Origin: Acidimicrobiales bacterium
GTDB lineage: Bacteria > Actinomycetota > Acidimicrobiia > Acidimicrobiales > MedAcidi-G1
NCBI GenBank assembly: GCA_028823445.1
Contig: JAPKBH010000001.1
Location: forward strand, 62,001-126,000
Length of the DNA: 64,000 nucleotides
Reading direction: 5' to 3'
Shown: positions 18,415 to 25,767 of the stretch, one piece after another
Numbering within the stretch: the first letter of the stretch is position 1
How the letters are laid out: every line of letters starts with the position of its first letter
The notes under the pieces: model-generated
Seen by the model: the letters and a program-made list of their open reading frames with translations, nothing else
Told to the model about the DNA's origin: nothing
The model's database searches: none
Translations under genes and position numbers: made by a program

Positions 18415-18460
18415 CGGTTCCTCAGAGGTATGGGTACGTACGGATAGGGGTAACGCACCC

Positions 18461-18627
18461 TCCTCTGTCCGAAACCTGAGAGATGGACTGCAGAAACCTG
18501 CAGCTTGCCCCGTCGGTGGGTCGTCAAACGACCACTCTCCAGAGTGCCGGCCACTGCGGTCCGGTTGCCTGAGAGTTTCCGAGGGCGGTTGCTCCTTCGG
18601 CGCTTCAGTATTCCGAAGCTCTCCCAC
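18461..18627 (-). ncRNA. Tandem glycine riboswitch (two gcvT-type aptamers)
   Basis: Two glycine aptamers lie in series in the 213-nt leader of gcvP. Aptamer 1 (18625 to about 18548) opens with GGGAGAGC, carries GCCGAAGGAGCAACC, and closes with AACTCTCAGGCAACCGGACC. Aptamer 2 (about 18541 to 18465) has CTCTGGAGAG, CACCGACGGGGCAAGC and ATCTCTCAGG, ending in GGACAGAGG. These are the conserved elements of the class, which usually switches gcv genes on when glycine is plentiful. I see no strong terminator between aptamer 2 and the start codon, so control may act on translation; a short GGGT/ACCC hairpin follows the second aptamer. Confidence 0.93.
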
Positions 18628-18677
18628 AGTGGTGTAGTCAGCGCTACTTAGGTTAGCGGGGCTGGCACGGCTTGAGA

Positions 18678-18702
18678 GAGACCATCCGCGTCATGTGGTC
18701 TC
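18678..18702. repeat. Inverted repeat between gcvP leader and the divergent gene
   Basis: GAGACCA (18678-18684) and TGGTCTC (18696-18702) are perfect 7-bp arms 11 nt apart. It could be an operator in the divergent promoter region or chance. Confidence 0.3.
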
Positions 18703-18730
18703 AGAGCCATCATGACGGGGAATTCGATGA

Positions 18731-18763
18731 GGGGGTCTGGAGGGGGAGTGCGGGACGGTAGGG
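18731..18763 (+). other. G-quadruplex-type motif upstream of the nucleotidyltransferase gene
   Basis: Four G-runs (18731-18735, 18742-18746, 18752-18754, 18761-18763) are separated by 6-, 5- and 6-nt loops, which fits the usual G3+N1-7 rule. A TACTTT -10 candidate follows at 18772. Confidence 0.4.
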
Positions 18764-18807
18764 TCGCTGGGTACTTTTTATTCATAGACGACGCAGAAAT
18801 AGTTTAA

Positions 18808-19647
18808 ATGACCGTAGATCGCCAAGAAATCTCCTTGCTCATCATGGCCGGCGGTTTGGGTTCGCGCTTTGGGGGCGACAAACAACTGGTGGCAGTAGGG
18901 CCCAACGGAGAAGCTTTTTTGGACTACGCCATAAATGATGCTCGTGACTTGGGGCTCGGGCAAGTGGTAATCGTGGCCCGTACTGACCTTCAAGAACCAC
19001 TCCGATCCCACCTAACTGCTCAACATGGTGAGGATTTTCCGGCCACTATCGTGCATCAAGATACCTTTGGGCCGACCCGAGCTAAACCTTGGGGCACCGG
19101 ACACGCCGTGTTGAGTGCCACAAGTGCGTTAACCGGACCTGTGGTGGTGGTTAATGCCGATGACCATTATGGATCTACCGGTATCGCTCAGGCAGTTAAA
19201 GCACTCGAAGGCACGGAAGGCAATTGTGCGGTGTTGGTTGCTTTCGAGTTGGGGCGCACCTTGTCTGCTACAGGTTCGGTTTCTCGAGGGGTCTGCCAGA
19301 TTTCTCAAGGATGTTTAGAAGAGTTGGTAGAGACACACGGGATTCGCGCTGAAGGGGACCGTATTTTGGCCGATGATCCCTCGGGAGAATTGCCGGCTGA
19401 TGCGCCGGTCTCTATGAATTTGTGGGGGCTAAGCGGAGAAGCAGTGGATCGTTTAGCCGGGCAGTGGGCTTCGTTTTACGCCCAAAATAGTGATGACCCG
19501 TCCGCCGAGTTCTTGCTTCCCGAAGCGCTCGATCAACAGCGGGCCGAAGGACTTCTTGAAGTGTTAGTGGTGCGGTCGAAAGAAAAATGGACCGGGGTTA
19601 CCAGTCGAGAAGATCTCGAAGTGGCCCAAGCTGCTTTTGCCGACTAG
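18808..19647 (+). CDS. Sugar-phosphate/NTP nucleotidyltransferase family protein
   Basis: A 279-residue cytoplasmic protein with the GT-A-like nucleotidyltransferase fold. The nucleotide-binding loop is M13-AGGLGSRFGGDKQ26 and the metal site is VVNADDHYGSTG near residue 114. Such enzymes build nucleotide sugars or transfer a nucleotidyl group to a small alcohol phosphate; the HQDTFGPTRAKPWGTGHAVL segment resembles UTP-sugar uridylyltransferases, but the substrate is not clear. No SD sequence precedes the ATG, and the -10 candidate at 18772 gives a leader of about 24 nt. It converges on a HAD gene with a CTAG stop overlap. Confidence 0.75.
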   Translation: MTVDRQEISLLIMAGGLGSRFGGDKQLVAVGPNGEAFLDYAINDARDLGLGQVVIVARTDLQEPLRSHLTAQHGEDFPATIVHQDTFGPTRAKPWGTGHAVLSATSALTGPVVVVNADDHYGSTGIAQAVKALEGTEGNCAVLVAFELGRTLSATGSVSRGVCQISQGCLEELVETHGIRAEGDRILADDPSGELPADAPVSMNLWGLSGEAVDRLAGQWASFYAQNSDDPSAEFLLPEALDQQRAEGLLEVLVVRSKEKWTGVTSREDLEVAQAAFAD

Positions 19648-20285
19648 TGCTCTTCTAAACGGGCATGGCCAGGATCAAGTCCTGGTAGTTCGGGTTGCAG
19701 GGCGAAACCCATTTCAGATGCCAAGGTGAGGATTGTTTGCTCGCATTCCAGCCAGTTTGTTACCCGCGGCCCGGCCAGTTTTTGGTTGTAGGGAGCATCG
19801 AAGACAATGACGGTGTTCCCAGAGTCACGTAATCCGTTTACGTTGTGAGCTGCATCATCAATATAAATATCGGCCTCTATCTCTGGTTTGTCTCCCAAGA
19901 AACAAATATCCCGGTAGGGAATTCGTGATTGGTCAAGCCATTCCACCGTGTCGGTGACGGCCGTGGCGTGCCCCCAATTGACGTAAAGGCGATGGGTAAT
20001 GATGCGTATCCACACTCCGGCGTCAGAGAGGCGCCAGAGCACCTCGGAAGCATTCTCGAAAACGGGCATGGAGCGCAACATGCGATGTTCGTTAACCGCT
20101 AAATGGTGGAGTTCTTTAAATTGGTCTCCGGTGAGGTTCCATTCGGCAAAATCCCAACCTCGTTGATCGGGGAGGCTGGCCGGGTCAACGTTGAGTTCTT
20201 GGGCCACCACAGAGCGAAAAGCGGTGGTGTAGTCGCCGCAAACACCGTCGAGGTCAACACCGAGAATTAATGTTTCTTTAGTCAT
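19644..20285 (-). CDS. HAD-superfamily phosphatase, 5'-nucleotidase (NT5C)-like
   Basis: A 213-residue hydrolase with the HAD nucleophile motif D11-L-D13-G-V (GVDLDGVCGDY), motif II in IRIITHRL and the acidic motif IYIDDAAHNVNGLR near residue 145. The arrangement LDGVCGDYTTAFRS and the late IDDAAHN match the deoxyribonucleotidase branch (Pfam NT5C), which removes the 5' phosphate from nucleotides, though other small phosphates are possible. The start is moved 45 nt inside the longest frame because a TAnnnT box lies 7 nt before this ATG and homologues begin here. Confidence 0.75.
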   Translation of the reverse strand: MTKETLILGVDLDGVCGDYTTAFRSVVAQELNVDPASLPDQRGWDFAEWNLTGDQFKELHHLAVNEHRMLRSMPVFENASEVLWRLSDAGVWIRIITHRLYVNWGHATAVTDTVEWLDQSRIPYRDICFLGDKPEIEADIYIDDAAHNVNGLRDSGNTVIVFDAPYNQKLAGPRVTNWLECEQTILTLASEMGFALQPELPGLDPGHARLEEH

Positions 20286-20292
20286 GGAGGAG

Positions 20293-20298
20293 ACGCTA
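20293..20298 (-). promoter_or_regulatory. Leaderless-type -10 box for the HAD gene
   Basis: On the minus strand: TAGCGT, CTCCTCC (7 nt), then ATG at 20285. Confidence 0.55.
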
Positions 20299-20330
20299 CC
20301 GGGCACAGTCTTTTCTTGGTTGGAAAGCAC

Positions 20331-20366
20331 AAAACCCCCTGCCGCCCGAAAGCAGCAGGGGGTTTT
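20331..20366 (-). terminator. Strong intrinsic terminator after the 106-aa membrane protein gene
   Basis: A 12-bp perfect stem (AAAACCCCCTGC at 20331-20342, GCAGGGGGTTTT at 20355-20366) encloses a 12-nt loop. It ends the minus-strand gene that stops at 20379, and the A/T ends allow it to work in both directions. Confidence 0.85.
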
Positions 20367-20378
20367 GCGAAAAACGAA

Positions 20379-20699
20379 CTAGCCGCGGGCGAGACCCTTG
20401 CCAAGAGCGCTAATTGCTGCGTCTTTGACAGGGATAAATGCCACAATGGCGATTGCTGTAGCTACGTCGGTCCCGAATTCACCCAATTGAGCGATTTCAA
20501 CTCCGCCGTAACCGAGTGCACCTACCTCGGAAAGCATTACGAACAGGTAAGCCCAAATGAGGTTCAGGTTTGTTCCAACGATTGGAAGGCCCTTAAGCAT
20601 TCCGTTTACGCCAGCCATATCTAAAATGCTGTCGATTACTGCCATGACGCCCTGGAAGACCATTGCAAGAATGATCAGACCGAGAATTGTTGCCATCAT
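20379..20699 (-). CDS. Small orphan membrane protein (106 aa)
   Basis: I do not recognise this protein. It is almost entirely hydrophobic or small residues: helices at about 4-22 (ILGLIILAMVFQGVMAVI), 44-65 (NLNLIWAYLFVMLSEVGALGYGG) and 76-95 (DVATAIAIVAFIPVKDAAI), with very few charged residues and a Gly-rich middle. It is a single-gene unit: GGGGA lies 9 nt upstream of the ATG, an inverted repeat lies 30 nt further, and a strong terminator follows 12 nt after the stop. A tidy unit with strong signals suggests an abundant protein. The second Met (20696) is an equally possible start. Confidence 0.65.
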   Translation of the reverse strand: MMATILGLIILAMVFQGVMAVIDSILDMAGVNGMLKGLPIVGTNLNLIWAYLFVMLSEVGALGYGGVEIAQLGEFGTDVATAIAIVAFIPVKDAAISALGKGLARG

Positions 20700-20729
20700 A
20701 ATGATGTATCCCCTTTATATGGTTAGCTC

Positions 20730-20748
20730 GGTCAAGCCGGAATTGACC
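20730..20748. repeat. Inverted repeat upstream of the orphan membrane protein gene
   Basis: GGTCAA, 7 nt, TTGACC. On the minus strand the proximal arm reads TTGACC, a good -35 hexamer, so a regulator bound here would block the promoter. I could not find a -10 at standard spacing. Confidence 0.35.
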
Positions 20749-20882
20749 TGTCCGAGTAATCACTAAACGGTAGATGGGTAATTGGTGGTTGTACAGGGAC
20801 CATCACCCATCCCGTAGTCGGTTGGTCACGCTGCGTGAAACCAAGTATTTCGTGTTTCGTTCGCGTTACGGCGGTGTTGCGG

Positions 20883-22325
20883 TCAGGTTGAGATGGTTTC
20901 TTCGTGGTAGTCCTCTTCGACGTTGACCTGCCACACGTCGTGATCGGCACCGAGCAAATTTTCTACCGTCAACATGGCGGTCAACATGGAGTGGTCTTGG
21001 TTGTTGTATCGATGCATTCCGTTGCGCCCCACTGGGTGAACGTTGCTGGCGTGTTGGGTGAGCCACTGGCGGAGCACCTCCACGTTGGCTCGATAAGCAG
21101 CGTCATACATTGGGTAAGCCCTTGGCATGCGCACCACGTGGCCACCTTGCACCAGGGCTGGGTCGACGAGGTCCAACACAGCCAGCTCGTTGGTGGCTTG
21201 GGCAATTAAGTCTTCATCGCTGGCTTCCCATAAGTGGTCTCCTTCTGTGACGAAGTACTCCAGTCCTAAACATGTACGGCCTTCTTTGACCATGTGCGGT
21301 GACCATTGGCCGAAGTTTTGCACGCGTCCTACCTCAACATCTGGAGAATGGATGTAGATCCAGTTGTCCTCAAACCCTTCCTCGGCGGGAACGATTAAGG
21401 CCACGGTAAGAAAGTCGCGAAAAGTTAGCGAATCGGCGGCCTGTTGCACTTCGGCGGGAACAGGAGGGTCCATGGCTTTGAGTAAGTGGGGGAGCGGCAT
21501 AGAAGAAATGATGGCACTAGCCGGAAAAGTTAAAGGCCCCGAAGGCCCCGTGCTCTGCACCGAAGTTGCACGGCCTTCAGCGTGTTCGATACGGGTCACG
21601 TGGTGTTCTAGGTGCACCTTGCTGCCCTGATCGGTAACCAGTTGATGGCATTTTTCCCACATCATGCCGGGGCCAAAGCGAGGGTATTCAAACTCTTCGA
21701 TAAGGCTGGTGATTTCTTTTTGGTTGCGCTTTGGCATGAGTGAATTCATCACGGCACTAAATAGTGACAAGTTTTTAATACGCTGAGCGGCCCAGTCGGC
21801 TTGCAACTGGTGTGCCGGGACGCCCCATACTTTTTCGGTATAGGTTTTAAAAAACTTGCGATAAAGGCGCCAGCCAAACCTGCTCGCTACCCAGCCTTCA
21901 AAGTTTGTGAGGTCTTTTGGTGGGTGCAGGCGAACCCAAACGTAAGAAAGTACGCAACGAGCCGATTCCCAGATTCCCAGATTCCGAAGAGCGTTACTGG
22001 CTTTTAATGGATAGTCGTAGAATTTGCCTTGATAGTAAATGCGGCTCATTCGAGGGCGTAGTAAAAAATCGTCATCGTCGAGAATCTCGTGCCAAAGTTC
22101 TGAAACCACGGAAACCTTAGTGAAAAACCGGTGACCGCCAATGTCGAATCGCCATCCGTCACGTTCGACAGTTCGGCTGATTCCGCCCACTACCGGGTCA
22201 GATTCTAGAACAGTTGCGGTTAGCCCGGCTTGGCCTATTTTGTAAGCAGCGGTAAGTCCGGCAGGACCGGCACCGATAATTACCGGTTGCCAAGGCTCGG
22301 GGGCTGTGGGAGTTCGCTCAGTCAT
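20883..22325 (-). CDS. FAD-dependent amine oxidase/UDP-galactopyranose-mutase-like protein
   Basis: A 480-residue flavoprotein. The FAD-binding motif is G18-AGPAGLTAAYKIGQAG with the ribose-binding E near VLESDPVVGG; GWRFDIGGHRFFTK follows, as in protoporphyrinogen-oxidase-like and UDP-galactopyranose-mutase-like enzymes. The C-terminal VGRNGMHRYNNQDHSMLTAM resembles the FAD-closing motif of proteins acting on sugar nucleotides. Divergent neighbours are two GT-C glycosyltransferases, so a role in glycan building is reasonable but inferred. The true start is taken at 22325, where homology begins; the frame is open 47 codons further upstream into the promoter of the divergent gene. Confidence 0.75.
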   Translation of the reverse strand: MTERTPTAPEPWQPVIIGAGPAGLTAAYKIGQAGLTATVLESDPVVGGISRTVERDGWRFDIGGHRFFTKVSVVSELWHEILDDDDFLLRPRMSRIYYQGKFYDYPLKASNALRNLGIWESARCVLSYVWVRLHPPKDLTNFEGWVASRFGWRLYRKFFKTYTEKVWGVPAHQLQADWAAQRIKNLSLFSAVMNSLMPKRNQKEITSLIEEFEYPRFGPGMMWEKCHQLVTDQGSKVHLEHHVTRIEHAEGRATSVQSTGPSGPLTFPASAIISSMPLPHLLKAMDPPVPAEVQQAADSLTFRDFLTVALIVPAEEGFEDNWIYIHSPDVEVGRVQNFGQWSPHMVKEGRTCLGLEYFVTEGDHLWEASDEDLIAQATNELAVLDLVDPALVQGGHVVRMPRAYPMYDAAYRANVEVLRQWLTQHASNVHPVGRNGMHRYNNQDHSMLTAMLTVENLLGADHDVWQVNVEEDYHEETIST

Positions 22326-22395
22326 GGATACCTCAAAGTAAAGAGTTGAGCGAGCATACCCACCCAGAGAAGGCTGAGGAGTACTCTTACTTTCT

Positions 22396-23931
22396 GTGCT
22401 TAGCAAGAGAAAGCAAGATGCCGCCACGGAGTGGATAATGCCTGCCCGTTTGTTGGTCGGGCTCATTGTGCTGGTTGGGGTGATCCTTAGGTTTTATGCA
22501 GGAACGCCGCTCTGGTTAGATGAAGCGATTTCAGCGGCTTTGGCTAGTGAAGGCCTCGCTGAACTTTTCGAAGGTTTACGCCATGACGGTCACCCTCCGT
22601 TTTACTATTTGCTCCTCATGGGGTGGACCAAAATCTTTGGCGGGTCAGATGAAGCGGTGCGCGCTCTTTCTGGGGTGATCTCGGTGCTTTCTCTCGTTGC
22701 GGCTGGGTTTTTGCTTCGGAAAGCAGAGGACCGTTGGACGGCCTTGATGATGGTGGGTGTGTTGGCAAGCAGTCCGTTCGCTATTCGTTACGCCACCGAA
22801 GTGCGCATGTATGCCCTGTTGGTGTTCTTGTTGCTGCTGGGGCATGGGGCTTTTGGGTTCGCCTGGATAGAACCGACCCGGCGCCGACTGGCGGGGGTTG
22901 TTGCGGTCACTACGGCGTTAATTTACACCCATTATTGGTCACTTTTTTTACTGGCGGTGCTCGGGGCAGGGCTGGTCTTTTTACTCTTGGCAAAAGACCT
23001 AAACAATCGTAAAAAGGCCCGACGCTTGCTCTTGGCTATGGGCCTAGGGGCGCTGCCGTTTCTTTTGTGGCTCCCAACTTTTTTCACGCAACTGGCTCAT
23101 ACCGGTACCCCATGGTCGCCGGCACCGCGCCCTTCGGTGGTCGCCGCGTTGGCCCTAGAGGCCTACGGGGGAGGGCGAGGCTCGGAGGCCCTTTTGGTGG
23201 CGGTCTTGTTTATAGTTCTTGTTTCGTTAGGGGTATGGTCGCGGCCCTTCAACGGGCAGGTCTTGGTTTTAGGACTCACCGATTTACTGTGGTTGCGAGT
23301 AGCGGTGGGGGTCGGCGTGGCCACCATGGGGCTCGGGATGACGGTTAGCCTTCTTATGGGTTCGGCTTTTCAAGGTCGTTACGCAGTTTTTGCTTTTGTT
23401 CCCTTGGTGGCGGCGGCGGGCGTGGGTCTTGCTCGATTGCCTCGTCATTATGGGTTAGCGGTCTTGGTGGCTTTGGCGTTGCTTTCTGGAGTATCGGTAG
23501 CACGCGAGCTTTCACGTGACCGAACGCAACTCGGAGAAGTGGCGCAGCTCATAAATCAAGAAGGCCAGCCGGGAGACCTGGTGGTATTTTGCCCCGATCA
23601 ACTTGCGCCGGCGGGAAACCGACTCTTGGGTGAATCATTTGAGTTGCTGGCCTACCCAACGCTGGACACCGGAAAAACGGTCAACTGGAGCGATTACGCC
23701 AAAAGAAATGCGGCGACCGAAGTGGGCGAAAAGGCTGATGAAATTTTGGCCATGGCTGGTGCCAATCATGGCATTTGGCTGGTTTGGGTAGATGGGTACG
23801 CCACTTTTGGAAGCCAATGTGGCCAACTCCATAGGGCACTGGCTGAAGGTAGTAGCGAGTCGGGGCGCATGATTAATGCAGACGGTGATCGTTTTTATAA
23901 TTCGGCGAACTTAACGCGTTTTGGCGGCTAG
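22396..23931 (+). CDS. GT-C family glycosyltransferase (PMT/ArnT-like)
   Basis: A 511-residue polytopic enzyme that should transfer a sugar from a lipid-linked donor outside the membrane. The GT-C acidic motif after the first helix is L41-D42-E43-A, followed by DGHPPFYYLLLMGW near residue 75, the pattern of PMT/ArnT-type transferases. About ten more hydrophobic helices follow, and the last 120 residues are soluble. The gene is likely co-transcribed with the next GT-C gene (3-nt gap). The GTG start at 22396 lies 8 nt after TACTCT; an ATG at 22438 is the alternative. Confidence 0.78.
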   Translation: MLSKRKQDAATEWIMPARLLVGLIVLVGVILRFYAGTPLWLDEAISAALASEGLAELFEGLRHDGHPPFYYLLLMGWTKIFGGSDEAVRALSGVISVLSLVAAGFLLRKAEDRWTALMMVGVLASSPFAIRYATEVRMYALLVFLLLLGHGAFGFAWIEPTRRRLAGVVAVTTALIYTHYWSLFLLAVLGAGLVFLLLAKDLNNRKKARRLLLAMGLGALPFLLWLPTFFTQLAHTGTPWSPAPRPSVVAALALEAYGGGRGSEALLVAVLFIVLVSLGVWSRPFNGQVLVLGLTDLLWLRVAVGVGVATMGLGMTVSLLMGSAFQGRYAVFAFVPLVAAAGVGLARLPRHYGLAVLVALALLSGVSVARELSRDRTQLGEVAQLINQEGQPGDLVVFCPDQLAPAGNRLLGESFELLAYPTLDTGKTVNWSDYAKRNAATEVGEKADEILAMAGANHGIWLVWVDGYATFGSQCGQLHRALAEGSSESGRMINADGDRFYNSANLTRFGG

Positions 23932-23934
23932 AGA

Positions 23935-25014
23935 ATGAACAAAATATTTTCTCGTACTGCTATTCGTGCGGTCGTTCCCGCTTGGCTGGCGGCCCGGTTG
24001 GTGGTCGGGTTCACCATGGTTTTGGTTAACATTTTTGCTCCAGAGGAGCGGGCAGAATTCGTAAGGCAACGGTTTCAATCTTGGGACGCCGGTTGGTATC
24101 GCTCGTTGCTGGTCGACGGCTACGACCTTGGTGTCGCTGAGGGGTTTCGGTTCTTCCCCGGATACGTATTGCTCGGGCGAGCAGTCCATGTGTTTCTCCC
24201 GGGAGATGCTCAGTGGTCGCTGTTATTGGTAAGCAACGGGGCTTCGCTTTTGATGCTTTTTTTGCTTTATCAACTGGTTATAGGGGAAAATATGGGCCAC
24301 CGTTTAGCCGGTCGAACTATTTGGCTCATGGCCTTTTTTCCCACCGGGTTCGTTCTGGTTTGGGGATATGCCGAAAGTTTGTTTTTAGTTTTTGTTATCG
24401 CTGGTCTCCTTGCTTTGCGAAAGAGAAATTGGTGGGGGACAGCTGCTTTGTTCTTTGCCGCTGGTTTGACCCGACCTACCGGCGTCTTGGTGGTTTTTGC
24501 GGTGGCTATTTCGCTCTTTAAGGCGGGCCGCCGTGGACCTTGGTTAGCTAAAATAGCAGCCCTCCTGGGTGCCCCTTTGGGAGTGAGTGCGTATTTGTGG
24601 TGGGCGTACTCCTCCACCGGTGAGCCTTGGTTGCCGGTGACGGTCCAGCGCACGCTACGAGGAGGTTTTGTTGATCCGTTTAGTCGACTTGGTCAAGGGT
24701 TCGGCGACCTGTGGGATAAAGACCCTGACGCATTTCATTTGGTAACCGCTTTGATTTTTTTGGCTCTTTTGGCGGTGGTGGTTAAAAAAATGCCCATGGT
24801 TTATGGGGCCTATGCGGGGTCTGTATTGCTGGTAGCTCTGGCTGCCGAGAATATAAATAGTTTGGAACGCTACGCCATGAGTGCGTTTCCTTTGGTGATT
24901 GCTTTAGCTTTTCTCATGGAAAATCGGCGACTCCAACGAGTCATTCCAGCAGCTTCGTTGGCCGGCTTGGTTTGTTTGACCGCTGCCGCTTCTCTCGGAA
25001 TCTATGTTCCTTAG
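23935..25014 (+). CDS. Mannosyltransferase, PIG-V-like GT-C protein
   Basis: A 359-residue polytopic membrane protein with PIG-V family marks: W50-D51-A-G-W-Y in the first external loop, FRFFPGYVLLGRAV, the helix GYAESLFLVFVIAGLLAL and GLTRPTGVL. Eukaryotic PIG-V adds a mannose in GPI assembly; bacterial relatives are thought to glycosylate lipid or cell-wall acceptors, so the donor is probably polyprenyl-phosphate mannose. D51 is the likely catalytic base. The gene starts 3 nt after the preceding transferase, and the two probably act on the same glycan. The stop is followed by 847 nt without a gene. Confidence 0.75.
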   Translation: MNKIFSRTAIRAVVPAWLAARLVVGFTMVLVNIFAPEERAEFVRQRFQSWDAGWYRSLLVDGYDLGVAEGFRFFPGYVLLGRAVHVFLPGDAQWSLLLVSNGASLLMLFLLYQLVIGENMGHRLAGRTIWLMAFFPTGFVLVWGYAESLFLVFVIAGLLALRKRNWWGTAALFFAAGLTRPTGVLVVFAVAISLFKAGRRGPWLAKIAALLGAPLGVSAYLWWAYSSTGEPWLPVTVQRTLRGGFVDPFSRLGQGFGDLWDKDPDAFHLVTALIFLALLAVVVKKMPMVYGAYAGSVLLVALAAENINSLERYAMSAFPLVIALAFLMENRRLQRVIPAASLAGLVCLTAAASLGIYVP

Positions 25015-25039
25015 GGTGGCTTATCGAAGTTGGTGTCAC

Positions 25040-25690
25040 AAGGTGAGTAAACGCGGAAACGGCCCCGAGTAGCCTCCCGGAAAACCGGTCAACTCTTCGG
25101 AGCCGCTCCATCGTCTCGTGGCCACTGCGGTCTTCGCCTCGAAAGGTGAAGGCCTTGAAACTGAAACCACCTCGAAAGGTGGAATCCGTTTGAACCAGGA
25201 GCTTGATCCCTTGCGGTCTCTTGCTCTGGTCCGATCAACCACCGACTCCCGGGGGAGTCAAGCTTGCCGAGTTCTTTAGTTGTCCGGAGACTCCTAAAGA
25301 ACCTGACGCACCTAACACATCAATGCTGGGTCTTGCTGGTTGTCAAACCACCTTGCGGTAGTTGGGCAACCAGGTCGACGTCAACACGATTGAAATGTGT
25401 TGCTGGTGTTAGCGCTTCAACCCGGAGGTTGGAGCGATCCTTCCAGCAGCAACACCTCGGTGTTTGCGGCCAACCCAACTGTTCTCTTGCGAGTTCAGCG
25501 TGGTCACGGTCCTCCCCGAACTTTTTATGAGGGCTTCACCAAAAGGATTCGGCGATCCTCCGCCGAAGGCGAGCTTGCACTCATCTTCGGGGGTGGTTTG
25601 CCGGTTCCTAAGGATCCGATCCCCACGCCAAGTTCGGCGTGAAGACATCATGCAGGTTTTTAGGTACCGATTCAACCTAAAAAGGAGTAT
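25040..25690 (-). ncRNA. Candidate large structured RNA, family not recognised
   Basis: No credible protein frame crosses this stretch. It is packed with perfect inverted repeats: 25061-25104 (inner CCGG-AAAA-CCGG), 25132-25151, 25167-25182, 25203-25238, 25244-25259, 25271-25302 (9-bp GTTCTTTAG/CTAAAGAAC), 25314-25401 (AACACAT/ATGTGTT enclosing 25338-25371), 25414-25435, 25451-25464, 25484-25493, 25548-25567, 25624-25641 and 25657-25683. Read on the minus strand, the loops are UUCG twice, GCAA three times and UCCG, all stable tetraloops; on the plus strand they are CGAA, UUGC and CGGA, which are not. I therefore place the transcript on the minus strand, about 650 nt long. It lacks the conserved cores of RNase P RNA, tmRNA, SRP RNA and group I or II introns. 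Ends are uncertain. Confidence 0.6.
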
Positions 25691-25721
25691 TCCCCAGAAG
25701 ATTCGTGTATTTCCCCAGAAG
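25687..25721. repeat. Direct repeat, 20-bp period, at the upstream edge of the RNA candidate
   Basis: GTATTCCCCAGAAG (25687-25700) and GTATTTCCCCAGAAG (25707-25721) are near-identical and start 20 bp apart, two helical turns. Position just 5' of the hairpin series on the minus strand suggests paired binding sites for a regulator. Confidence 0.45.
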
Positions 25722-25730
25722 AAGTGTTAG

Positions 25731-25739
25731 TTGTCCACA
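25731..25739 (+). promoter_or_regulatory. DnaA-box-like sequence
   Basis: TTGTCCACA matches the actinobacterial DnaA box exactly; a weaker TTTCCACA follows at 25743. One good box is too few for an origin, and dnaA or dnaN are not near. Confidence 0.35.
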
Positions 25740-25767
25740 TGCTTTCCACATTTTGTGTCAAATCCGA

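Noticed and set aside
18415-18627. N-terminal 71-codon extension of gcvP
   Set aside because: The stretch is the tandem glycine riboswitch; homologous protein sequence starts at 18414 with a ribosome site.
25264-25675. Open frames of 80-90 codons on both strands in the hairpin-rich stretch
   Set aside because: No ribosome sites, poor composition, and each is crossed by perfect inverted repeats; none looks like a protein.
25040-25690. Reading the hairpin-rich stretch as RNase P RNA, tmRNA or a 23S rRNA fragment (minus strand has ACTCGGCAAG followed by TGACTCC, reminiscent of 23S)
   Set aside because: The RNase P core GAGGAAAGTCC, tmRNA tag frame and acceptor ends are absent, and sequence on both sides of the rRNA-like string does not match rRNA.
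25731-25750. Replication origin suggested by a DnaA box
   Set aside because: Only one exact box, and no dnaA, dnaN, parA or AT-rich unwinding zone nearby.
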